Assembly (NCBI GenBank): GCA_036307305.1
Contig: JAXJXV010000023.1
Span: forward strand, 1 to 64,000
Direction of reading: 5' to 3'
DNA from: SIG607 sp036307305
GTDB lineage: Bacteria > Bacillota > Clostridia > Oscillospirales > Acutalibacteraceae
Length of the DNA stretch: 64,000 nt
The notes under the pieces are model-generated. The model had not been told where the DNA came from, did no database searches, and was given only the letters and a program-made list of their open reading frames with translations. Both the position numbers and the translations under genes were made by a program. Below are positions 32,860 through 40,836 of this stretch, piece after piece; position 1 is the stretch's first letter, and the number at the start of each line of letters is the position of its first letter.

Positions 32860-33594
32860 TTATATTTTTTTAGGCTTTGGAAGAGGAATGTCCTCAATAA
32901 GCAATCTTTTCATAATTCTGAGAAAAGCCTTTGCGGCTCTGCCGCGTTTTATAAGCTTTCCTTTTGCCTGACATATAAGTATCTGATTATCGGTAGGCAC
33001 CACACCGCAAAGTCTTATGCGGGAAGCGTCGATAATATCGTCAATACCTTTATATATACCGCTTTTAATGTAATCCATAGAAAAACGGTTAATAATCAGT
33101 CGGTTGTCGTTCTTTCCGATTTCGCCAAGCCTGTCCGAAACCACACCTGCATCTCTGATACTAACGGGGTCAGGATTGCAGACGGTAATAAAACGGGTGG
33201 TATCAGGCATTTTTTTATAGAGCCTCAGGTCAATTCCCGCAGGGAAATCCACGATAACCAAATCAAAATGCTCTGCCGCTTCTCTTATGAAATCTCCAAA
33301 GGAGTCCTCGTCAATTCTGCCGTAAAAGGCAGGGGCGGGAAGCAGATAAATAAAGGGATGGTCCTTAACGGGATAAATAGCGCTGTTGGCGTCGTGACCG
33401 CAGAATACGTCAGAAAGGTCAAGCACTACCGATTCGCTTACCGATAACATAAGGTCAAGACATCTGAGTCCTTCGTCAAGGTCGATAAGCAGAGTTTTTT
33501 TCTTAAGCTGTTCGGCAGCGGCGGCAAGACAGGTAGCAACGGTGGATTTACCCACACCACCTTTACCCGAAGTGACGGCAAAAAGATTATTCAT
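32860..33594 (-). CDS. minD: Septum-site ATPase MinD-like
   Basis: 244 residues. Deviant Walker A GKGGVGKST at 10-18, LLIDLDEGLRCLDLML and VIVDFPAGIDLR are ParA/MinD motifs, and the end forms a basic amphipathic helix (AFLRIMKRLLIEDIPLPKP) suited to membrane binding. No minC or minE is adjacent. Location after the mre-pbp2 genes is the usual minD site, but the protein is divergent; a flagellar-type MinD/FlhG role is less likely given context. Confidence 0.85.
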   Translation of the reverse strand: MNNLFAVTSGKGGVGKSTVATCLAAAAEQLKKKTLLIDLDEGLRCLDLMLSVSESVVLDLSDVFCGHDANSAIYPVKDHPFIYLLPAPAFYGRIDEDSFGDFIREAAEHFDLVIVDFPAGIDLRLYKKMPDTTRFITVCNPDPVSIRDAGVVSDRLGEIGKNDNRLIINRFSMDYIKSGIYKGIDDIIDASRIRLCGVVPTDNQILICQAKGKLIKRGRAAKAFLRIMKRLLIEDIPLPKPKKI

Positions 33595-33660
33595 TTAACC
33601 GACACCTCCCTTAGCTGTCAGAAAAAATATAGTATAGTATAGCATAATGTTTTTTTATTG

Positions 33661-35622
33661 TCAATCAAGCACCGTATAATATGGTGAATTATCTACGGTT
33701 GTTTCCTGTGAATAGAAATATGCGTCAAGAGCCGCTTTAACGATGGAACCTGCGGCAAAGCCCGAGCTTCCGTGTTCAAGAACAACGGCAATAGCAATTT
33801 CGGGATTCTCAAAGGGGGCAAAGGCAACGAAAAGGCTGTGGTCAAGACCTTCGTTCTGAGCAGTACCCGTTTTACCGCCTACCTTAATAGAGTAATTGCT
33901 GAATACTGCGCGTCCCGTACCGTCCTCCGTAACCGAGAGCATACCCTCTTTTACACTTGCAAGGGTAGAGGGCTTAATCTCTATGGTATTAAGCACCTCG
34001 CCAGTGGTATCGCTGTAAATCTCTTTAAGGTCGTAGGAAACAACCTTATCAATAAGAGAAGCCTTGTATCTGTTTCCGCCGTTTGCAAGGGTAGAGGTAT
34101 AAACCGCCATCTGTAATGGGGTAAATGCATTTTTCTGACCGATAGCAATCTGCAGAGTATCACCGCTTCCCTCGGCAACGTCGGCAAGGAGTCCTGAGCT
34201 GTCTGAAATCTCAACACCCGTTTTTACACCCAGACCGAACTGAGTAAAATAATCGGTAAGACGGGAAGCGCCTACTCGTCGTCCTGCTTCAAAGAAGAAG
34301 TAGTTACAGGATTTAGCAAGAGCGCGGTTAAGACTTATATTTCCGTGGGTGTGCATACAGGAGGGAGTATAGTCCTTAAAATACCTGTAGGTTCTTACAC
34401 AGCAAATCTGCTCGGTAGCGGTTAAAAGACCGTTGTCAATACCTGCTATGGCAACGATAGGCTTTATGGTAGAGCCAATAGGATAAATACCCTGAAAAGC
34501 TCGGTTTATAAGCGGATTGTTAGGAGCGTTAAGTATGGAATTGTAATCGGTCATATAGGTTTTCATATCATAGGTAGGATAATTTGCAGAGGCAAAAATC
34601 TCACCTGTATGAACGTTCATAACCACAGCCGCGCCGCCTGTACAGCGTCCGCCCTTGGAATTAAGTCCCTCAATAACCTCTTTTAAAGCCGCCTGAGTAT
34701 CGTCCTGAATGGTTTTATCTATGGTGAGCATAACCGTTTTACCTGCAATAGGCTCTTTTGTTACCTCACTGCCAATTATTACTTTGTTTGCATCTATATA
34801 ATAGGTAATCTCACCGTCGGTACCTCTTAGGATATCCTCGGCATAGGCTTCTATTCCGCTTTTGCCCACCTTGTCGTTATAGGAGTAGCCTTTTTCCTTA
34901 AGCTCTTCCCATTCCTCAGCGTAAATGGAGCCAACCGTTCCTATAAGATGAGGAGCAAGGTCGGTGTCTACATACTCTCTGAAATGGGCGGTTTCAACCG
35001 TAACTCCGTCAAGCAGAAAACTGCTTTCGCTGACCTTCTGCATAACCGAGACGGGAACGTCCTCGGCGAAAATATAAGGGTTGGCAATAGAGAAGTTAAA
35101 GTATACCATTGTATATCTGACGCCCATAATGATACGGGCTTCCTCAGGGGTAAACTCACTTAGCTTGTAGGTTTCTATAAGCTTGTCAAAGGCGTTCTGA
35201 CTGGTTGCATAGTGAGCAAGACCGATTGAAGACAAAAAAGAAGAGCTGACAGAGTCGGTAAAGGTATAAGGGGCAGTTTTGCTGATAGGAAGCTTGTCTG
35301 CCCACTGGGTATTCTCGCTTTCAAGATAACGGCAGAGCTTAAGTATCATTTTATTAATGGTTTTGTAATTAACGTAAGCGCTGTTGAAAACGATGTTGTA
35401 GCCCTCTCGGTTAACGGCAATCTCTCTGCCGACACTGTCAAGGATTTCTCCTCTCGGCGCCTTAAGGGTTGCGGTACGGGTAGTAACGCCGTCATTGCTT
35501 AAATATTTATTTGCATTAACAACTCCCAGTTGTACCATACGGAAGGTACCTGCTGCAATAAGAACAGCCAAAAAAATTGCAAGAGCGTTAATTCGTGTGT
35601 CTTTCTTTTTAGCAAAAGGCAA
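33661..35622 (-). CDS. mrdA: Penicillin-binding protein 2 (class B transpeptidase)
   Basis: 653 residues. An N-terminal transmembrane helix (INALAIFLAVLIAAGTFRMV), a pedestal domain, then the transpeptidase: SxxK as GSTIKPIVAIAG, SxN as SCNYFFFEAG and KTG as GGKTGTAQNEG. It cross-links side-wall peptidoglycan during elongation. It lies after mreD in the mre operon and before minD, so it works with MreBCD. Confidence 0.95.
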   Translation of the reverse strand: MPFAKKKDTRINALAIFLAVLIAAGTFRMVQLGVVNANKYLSNDGVTTRTATLKAPRGEILDSVGREIAVNREGYNIVFNSAYVNYKTINKMILKLCRYLESENTQWADKLPISKTAPYTFTDSVSSSFLSSIGLAHYATSQNAFDKLIETYKLSEFTPEEARIIMGVRYTMVYFNFSIANPYIFAEDVPVSVMQKVSESSFLLDGVTVETAHFREYVDTDLAPHLIGTVGSIYAEEWEELKEKGYSYNDKVGKSGIEAYAEDILRGTDGEITYYIDANKVIIGSEVTKEPIAGKTVMLTIDKTIQDDTQAALKEVIEGLNSKGGRCTGGAAVVMNVHTGEIFASANYPTYDMKTYMTDYNSILNAPNNPLINRAFQGIYPIGSTIKPIVAIAGIDNGLLTATEQICCVRTYRYFKDYTPSCMHTHGNISLNRALAKSCNYFFFEAGRRVGASRLTDYFTQFGLGVKTGVEISDSSGLLADVAEGSGDTLQIAIGQKNAFTPLQMAVYTSTLANGGNRYKASLIDKVVSYDLKEIYSDTTGEVLNTIEIKPSTLASVKEGMLSVTEDGTGRAVFSNYSIKVGGKTGTAQNEGLDHSLFVAFAPFENPEIAIAVVLEHGSSGFAAGSIVKAALDAYFYSQETTVDNSPYYTVLD

Positions 35623-35643
35623 AGAGCCTCACCACCTTGTAGA

Positions 35644-36153
35644 TTATTTCTTTTTAAGCTCACCGTGTATCCATTTTTCAAAATAGTAAAAAGGGATAAT
35701 GAAAAGAGCAGTATAAAATGCGCTGGGCGCTAAAAACCATAAAAGATAGTATACCTTTCCCTCAACGTCACCCGACAAATAGAAAACGCACCATTTGATA
35801 AGAAAATAGGTGGCGCAGGCAATAAGAGAAAGTACAAGAGCCGCAGGAAAATTGCGGTTGAATATGTTTTTGGCAAGAATTCCTATAAAAAATCCCAGAA
35901 GCATAAGTATAAGCGTATTAAAACATACGGTGCCTGAAGAAACCGAGTCGCAGAAAATCCCGCAAACAAGACCGAAAATAAGCCCTGTAAATTCACCGTA
36001 GTACATAGAAACGGCTACGCAAAGGGGTAAAAGTATAAAAGGGGAAGCGGTGCGAACGGTGACGTCAATAAGGGACGTATAGTGAAAAATAAAGAGAACG
36101 AAACCGATTATAGCTTCTAAATAGGGGAATTTACGCTTTTTTTCAATAAACAT
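35644..36153 (-). CDS. mreD: Rod-shape protein MreD
   Basis: 169 residues with about five transmembrane helices (for example AIIGFVLFIFHYTSLIDVTV and GLIFGLVCGIFCDSVSSGTV). It forms the membrane part of the elongasome with MreC. Identity follows from topology, length and position between mreC and pbp2, with three bases to mreC. Confidence 0.9.
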   Translation of the reverse strand: MFIEKKRKFPYLEAIIGFVLFIFHYTSLIDVTVRTASPFILLPLCVAVSMYYGEFTGLIFGLVCGIFCDSVSSGTVCFNTLILMLLGFFIGILAKNIFNRNFPAALVLSLIACATYFLIKWCVFYLSGDVEGKVYYLLWFLAPSAFYTALFIIPFYYFEKWIHGELKKK

Positions 36154-36156
36154 AGA

Positions 36157-37014
36157 CTATTCCAGACCTTCCCCTAAAGTTCCTTGCTCTGCAAAGGAGG
36201 TGATAATCATAACGTTGCGGATATCAGAAAAATCGGCAAAGGGTACAACACTTGCATAAAGGGAAGAAGTGTAGGTGTCGCTTTTTATGGAGTCAACACT
36301 GCCGATAAGAAGTCCTTGGGGAAAGAGTCCCTCCCCTGAAGTGATTATAGTGTCGCCAACGGCAACGTTACAGGAACGTGAAAGATTATACAGCTTTACC
36401 TTGCCATCCTTTGCAAAATCAATGTTACCCGATAGTATACCCGCATCGTCGGTACGGCTGTCAGAGGCTCCGCAAACAATTTCAGAGCTTAAAATAGTTG
36501 TCACCTTAGAGGTGGTAAGCCCTACGCTGCTGATATATCCGATAAGATAATTCCCTTGTATAACGGGGTCGTACGGCTCAACCCCATGGGCAGAGCCTTT
36601 GTTAATAACGAAATTATGATACAGGTCGTCCTTGTCTACCGATATAAGACGGGCATCGCAAAAGGTAAAATCAGGATTTTTATCCTTGATTTCAAGATAA
36701 TCCTTATAAAATTCATTCTGACGCTGTGTCTGCTCAAGGTCAGACTGAGCCTTTCGAAGCTCTCCGAGTTCTTCCTTTAATTGCTGATTTTCAAGAAGAA
36801 GGTTGTTACCCTCTGTAAACTTTTTGTCAAGTCCCTTAAAAAAGGAGGAAATACCCGTCGCCATATCCTGAAAAGGAGCCGTGATAGTACCGATAATGCT
36901 TGAGGTTGGAGAAATAACAGAGCCTATAAGCTTTACGGTAACGGCAAGAGCTATGACAATTAAGATAACCGAAAGACAGATTCTGAACCTGCGTGTTCTA
37001 AGAAAAAAACGCAT
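36157..37014 (-). CDS. mreC: Rod-shape protein MreC
   Basis: 285 residues: one N-terminal membrane helix (RICLSVILIVIALAVTVKLI), a coiled coil (ENQQLKEELGELRKAQSDLE) and the extracytoplasmic beta domains with GLTTSKVTTILSSEIVCGA and VGDTIITSGEGLFPQGLLIG, the signature of MreC. It bridges MreB to PBP2 in side-wall synthesis. Confidence 0.95.
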   Translation of the reverse strand: MRFFLRTRRFRICLSVILIVIALAVTVKLIGSVISPTSSIIGTITAPFQDMATGISSFFKGLDKKFTEGNNLLLENQQLKEELGELRKAQSDLEQTQRQNEFYKDYLEIKDKNPDFTFCDARLISVDKDDLYHNFVINKGSAHGVEPYDPVIQGNYLIGYISSVGLTTSKVTTILSSEIVCGASDSRTDDAGILSGNIDFAKDGKVKLYNLSRSCNVAVGDTIITSGEGLFPQGLLIGSVDSIKSDTYTSSLYASVVPFADFSDIRNVMIITSFAEQGTLGEGLE

Positions 37015-37028
37015 AGCCTTTAATACTC

Positions 37029-38048
37029 CTATCTGAAGCGTTTGGAATGACGGAATACATAGTTTTCAAAACCGCTGCTGCCGTCAAGTCTTTTTGCTGT
37101 GCCTAAAACCACACAGTCAATGGGGTTGGGGGCAATCTGTACGGGCATACCCGTTTCTCTTGCAATAAGCTCGGCAAGACCGCGAAGCAGTGAGGTACCG
37201 CCTGTAAGGGTAATTCCTCTGTCAATTATGTCGGCAGAAAGCTCAGGAGGTGTTTTTTCAAGGGTTATACGAACGGTATCAACAATCTGTCTTATAACCT
37301 CTGACATTGCCTCTCTTACCTCTGCGGAGGAAATGTTTATATTTTTGGGAAGACCGTCAACGAGGTTTCTGCCACGTACCTCGATAACCTTTTCGTCCTC
37401 GTAAGGAAGTGCAGAGCCGATTTCAATTTTAATCTGCTCGGCGCTTCTCTCTCCTATAAGAAGATTATGTTTACGCTTTACGTATTGAATGATTGCTTGG
37501 TCAAGGTCGTCTCCTGCTTTACGGAGTGACTGACTCGTAACAATATCACCAAGTGAAATAACCGCAACGTCGGTGGTACCGCCGCCGATGTCGGCAACCA
37601 TATTACCTGCCGCATCCCATATAGGAAGGTCGGCGCCCACTGCGGCAGCCATTGGCTCTTCAATAAGGTCGATTTCTGCGGCGCCTGCGGTTTTAGCGGC
37701 ATCGTAAACTGCGCGGCTTTCAACCTCGGTTACACCTGCAGGAATACAAATAACCATTCTTACTCTTGAAAACAGAGAGCCTTTAAGAGCCTGACTTATA
37801 AATCTTTTAAGCATTGCGGCAGTAACGTCAAAGTCGGCAATAACGCCGTCCTTCAGCGGTCTTACGGCAATAATAGAGCCAGGTGTTCTGCCTATCATTG
37901 CTTTAGCCTCGCTGCCTACTGCTCTTACTGCGTCGTTACGCACGTCGTAAGCAACAACGGACGGCTCCCTCATAATTATTCCTTTTCCCTTTACGCAGAC
38001 CAAGGTGGTGGCGCTACCAAGGTCTACTCCGATATCTCTTGTAAACAT
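37029..38048 (-). CDS. mreB: Cell-shape actin MreB
   Basis: 339 residues of the actin fold. DIGVDLGSATTLV (phosphate 1), VADIGGGTTDVAVISLG (phosphate 2), LTGGTSLLRGLAELIA (adenosine) are intact. It forms membrane filaments that guide wall synthesis. First gene of the mreBCD-pbp2-minD cluster; 14 bases before mreC. Confidence 0.97.
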   Translation of the reverse strand: MFTRDIGVDLGSATTLVCVKGKGIIMREPSVVAYDVRNDAVRAVGSEAKAMIGRTPGSIIAVRPLKDGVIADFDVTAAMLKRFISQALKGSLFSRVRMVICIPAGVTEVESRAVYDAAKTAGAAEIDLIEEPMAAAVGADLPIWDAAGNMVADIGGGTTDVAVISLGDIVTSQSLRKAGDDLDQAIIQYVKRKHNLLIGERSAEQIKIEIGSALPYEDEKVIEVRGRNLVDGLPKNINISSAEVREAMSEVIRQIVDTVRITLEKTPPELSADIIDRGITLTGGTSLLRGLAELIARETGMPVQIAPNPIDCVVLGTAKRLDGSSGFENYVFRHSKRFR

Positions 38049-38069
38049 AATATATCTTCCCTTTTTAAA

Positions 38070-38960
38070 TTATTTTTTCGGTGGTACTAAAAAGTCGATT
38101 GCGCGGTGCAGATTAGTGATTTCAATGGTATCGTGAGGCGATGCGTATTCGCCGTCAAGAGTCCACTCAACCTTTTCTGCATTTTCGATTTTTACGGATT
38201 TTGTCTGTAAAAACGTTATTTCGTTACGGTTAAGGTCACGGGTGAGAATAGCCGTAATAAGATTGTTAAGATTGTTTAGGTTTTTGGGATAATGAAGCAA
38301 AAGCACCTCGAAAAGTCCGTCGCTCAGCTCCACTACCGTTTCATCGTAGTGAACCACGCCGCCTACCGACATAGAGTTTGAAATGGTGCCGAAAACGAAA
38401 TCGTCCTCGATAATTTCGCCGTCACACAGAAATCTTAAATGTATAGGCCGTATGTTTTCAAGGGTTTTAACACCTTCAAGAAAATACGCAAGTTTACCAA
38501 GAACGTTTTTAATATCCTGAGGCGCTGAGTATGAAGCTTCGGTAAAGGCGCCGAAGGAAGCGGTGTAGGTGAAATATTTATCACCGAATTTGCCTATATC
38601 AAGAGGGATAATGTTTTCCTTTAAAATATCTTCAGCCGCTTTTTTCATATTACGGGATATTTTCAGACCGCTTGACCATTCGTTGAGCGTACCTGCGGGG
38701 ATATAACCCAGTTTATAACGGTTTTTATTGTTCATAAGTCCCGTTATAACCTCGTTTAAGGTGCCGTCTCCGCCGCATACCACTACGGTATCAAAGGTAT
38801 CGTCAAGGGTTTTTGCCTGATAGGTTGCATCGCCTCGGCAGGTGGTGATATGCACGGTGACGCGGTACTGAGCAGATAAAATGCTCACCACACTGAAAAG
38901 CTGAGTTTTGATTTTACCTGTACCTGAGCTGGGGTTTGCAATAAGAAATAGATTCTTCAT
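38070..38960 (-). CDS. Diacylglycerol/lipid kinase family protein
   Basis: 296 residues of the DAGK catalytic family (YegS/DgkB-like). Motifs: FLIANPSSGTGK, VVVCGGDGTLNEVITGL and GYIPAGTLNEWSSGL, the ATP-binding and GGDGT loop. It phosphorylates a lipid alcohol such as diacylglycerol; YegS, DgkB and BmrU branches cannot be separated here. Usual order with tsaD; four bases between them. Confidence 0.88.
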   Translation of the reverse strand: MKNLFLIANPSSGTGKIKTQLFSVVSILSAQYRVTVHITTCRGDATYQAKTLDDTFDTVVVCGGDGTLNEVITGLMNNKNRYKLGYIPAGTLNEWSSGLKISRNMKKAAEDILKENIIPLDIGKFGDKYFTYTASFGAFTEASYSAPQDIKNVLGKLAYFLEGVKTLENIRPIHLRFLCDGEIIEDDFVFGTISNSMSVGGVVHYDETVVELSDGLFEVLLLHYPKNLNNLNNLITAILTRDLNRNEITFLQTKSVKIENAEKVEWTLDGEYASPHDTIEITNLHRAIDFLVPPKK

Positions 38961-38963
38961 AGC

Positions 38964-39974
38964 TTATACCTTCAAATCTATGGGCAATGTTGCCGAAGCG
39001 TTAAGGGAAACGTCGGCAACATTGCCACTTTTGTATTCATAAAAAGCCTGAGCCCCCACCATAGCGGCATTGTCGCCGCAATAGGCAAGGTGTGGCGTAT
39101 AAAACTCAAATCCGTTTTTAATACATTCTTCTTCCATACGGCGTCTTAGCTCACTGTTAGCCGAAACACCGCCTGCAAGAACAATTTTGGTGTGTCCCGT
39201 ATCCTTTGCCGCCTTTAAGGTTTTGCTTATTAAAATATCGCAAACCTTTTTCCTAAGCGTTGCGCAAAGCACGGGAACGTCCACGCTTTCGCCCTTTTGG
39301 TTTTTGTTGTGAATAAGGTTTAAAACTGCGGTTTTAAGTCCTGAAAAGCTGAAATCGTATTCCCCTCCTGAAATATTTGGTGTGGGCAGGGGATACTGCT
39401 TTTCGTCTGCAACCGAAGCTATTTTATCAAGATTAACTCCGCCCGGATACTCAAGTCCCATAGCTCTTGCCGCCTTGTCAAAACATTCACCCGCCGCATC
39501 GTCAAGGGTCTGACCGATAATGGTGAAATCGGTATAATCCTTAACTGAGCAGATAACGGTGTTACCCCCTGATACTACAAGACAGAGAAATGGCGGTTTA
39601 AGGTCCTTGTGGGTAATGTAGTTGGCGGCAATATGACTGCGAAGATGATGCACTGCAATCAAAGGCTTGGAAAGGGAGAGAGAAAGTCCCTTTGCAAAGT
39701 TTACGCCTGTTAGCAGAGCGCCGATAAGTCCGGGATAAGCAGTAACGGCAACGGCGTCAATGTCCTGCCACTGAACGTTTGCTTTACTGATAGCCTCGTT
39801 TGCAACGGCGCAGATGTTTTCACAGTGTCTGCGGGAAGCAATTTCAGGAACGACACCGCCGTATATACGATGCTCGTCAATCTGAGTTGATATTATGTTG
39901 GAAAGAACCTCTCTGTGTGCTGTGACAGCAACACTAGTTTCGTCACAGCTTGATTCAATACTAAGTATGAGCAT
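38964..39974 (-). CDS. tsaD: tRNA N6-threonylcarbamoyladenosine transferase
   Basis: 336 residues, typical length. SIESSCDETSVAV at the start, HLRSHIAANY with the metal-binding histidines, LVVSGGNTVICSV and LAGGVSANSELRRRM are TsaD signatures. It transfers the threonylcarbamoyl group to A37 of ANN-decoding tRNAs. The upstream gene contains a RimI domain, a usual neighbour. Confidence 0.97.
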   Translation of the reverse strand: MLILSIESSCDETSVAVTAHREVLSNIISTQIDEHRIYGGVVPEIASRRHCENICAVANEAISKANVQWQDIDAVAVTAYPGLIGALLTGVNFAKGLSLSLSKPLIAVHHLRSHIAANYITHKDLKPPFLCLVVSGGNTVICSVKDYTDFTIIGQTLDDAAGECFDKAARAMGLEYPGGVNLDKIASVADEKQYPLPTPNISGGEYDFSFSGLKTAVLNLIHNKNQKGESVDVPVLCATLRKKVCDILISKTLKAAKDTGHTKIVLAGGVSANSELRRRMEEECIKNGFEFYTPHLAYCGDNAAMVGAQAFYEYKSGNVADVSLNASATLPIDLKV

Positions 39975-39977
39975 AGC

Positions 39978-40832
39978 TTATAAAAACCTTCTTCTCATTA
40001 AGATGGCGTCTTCCTTGGGCGCGTCGTAATAATTTTTCCTTCTGCCGTTTTCCTTAAAGCCGAAGGCAGAGTATAGATTTTTTGCAGGGATATTGCTTTC
40101 TCTCACTTCAAGGTCAAGAGCAGTGTAATCGCAAAAAATACCTGTAGCAACAAGGATACATAAAAGTTGTCGTGCGATGCCCTGTCTTCTGTAATCGGGG
40201 TGGGTGGCGATATTGTTGATGTCACCCATACCGCACATCATTCTGTAGCTTAAATATCCAATAAGAACACCGTTTTCTTTAATGCCTAAAAAATGTGTTC
40301 TGTTTGCCATCGACTCGCCGATTGATTTCTCACTCCAAGGATGTTCAAAACAAAGTCTTTCAAGCTCTGCAATCTGATATATATCATCTTCGTAAAGATC
40401 TTCAACAATCCTTTTTTTTATACCGAAGCGGTAATTAATAGCGTTTACTATCTGGTCTCTGCATTCTCTGTAGGCATTAACGTCTGACATAAATGGGTCG
40501 GAAATATCCTCGCTATCAAGATTTTCAATCCTTGCCGATAATCCGTCAAAGCTTTTAATAGCATTTTCTAAAATGGCTTTATGTGTAGCGGTCATTGTGT
40601 AAATAATGTCAGCTTTCTGTATAAGCTCTACAGTCAGCGGGGTGGAAATATGAGCTGATATATCAATACCCATTTCTTCCATAACTATTTGACTGTTCTT
40701 ACTCACTGTTTCACCGTTTGCAGAAAGACCTGCAGAGAAAACGTTTACATTTTCAAGCTTTAAGCTTTTAAGATAACCCTCCGCCATAGGAGAACGGCAG
40801 GTGTTACCCGTACAAATAAAAACAACGTTCAT
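39978..40832 (-). CDS. Low-Mr tyrosine phosphatase fused to RimI-type acetyltransferase
   Basis: 284 residues from ATG 40832, with AAAGGG upstream. Residues 1-130 are a low-molecular-weight protein tyrosine phosphatase: phosphate loop CTGNTCRS with Cys7 and Arg13 and the general acid region DISDPFMSD. Residues about 135-284 are a GNAT domain of the RimI type: IYQIAELERLCFEHPWSEKS and the acetyl-CoA loop RRQGIA, which in RimI acetylates ribosomal protein S18. The fusion places two separate modification activities in one polypeptide between polA and tsaD. Both active sites look intact. Confidence 0.88.
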   Translation of the reverse strand: MNVVFICTGNTCRSPMAEGYLKSLKLENVNVFSAGLSANGETVSKNSQIVMEEMGIDISAHISTPLTVELIQKADIIYTMTATHKAILENAIKSFDGLSARIENLDSEDISDPFMSDVNAYRECRDQIVNAINYRFGIKKRIVEDLYEDDIYQIAELERLCFEHPWSEKSIGESMANRTHFLGIKENGVLIGYLSYRMMCGMGDINNIATHPDYRRQGIARQLLCILVATGIFCDYTALDLEVRESNIPAKNLYSAFGFKENGRRKNYYDAPKEDAILMRRRFL

Positions 40833-40836
40833 ATTA

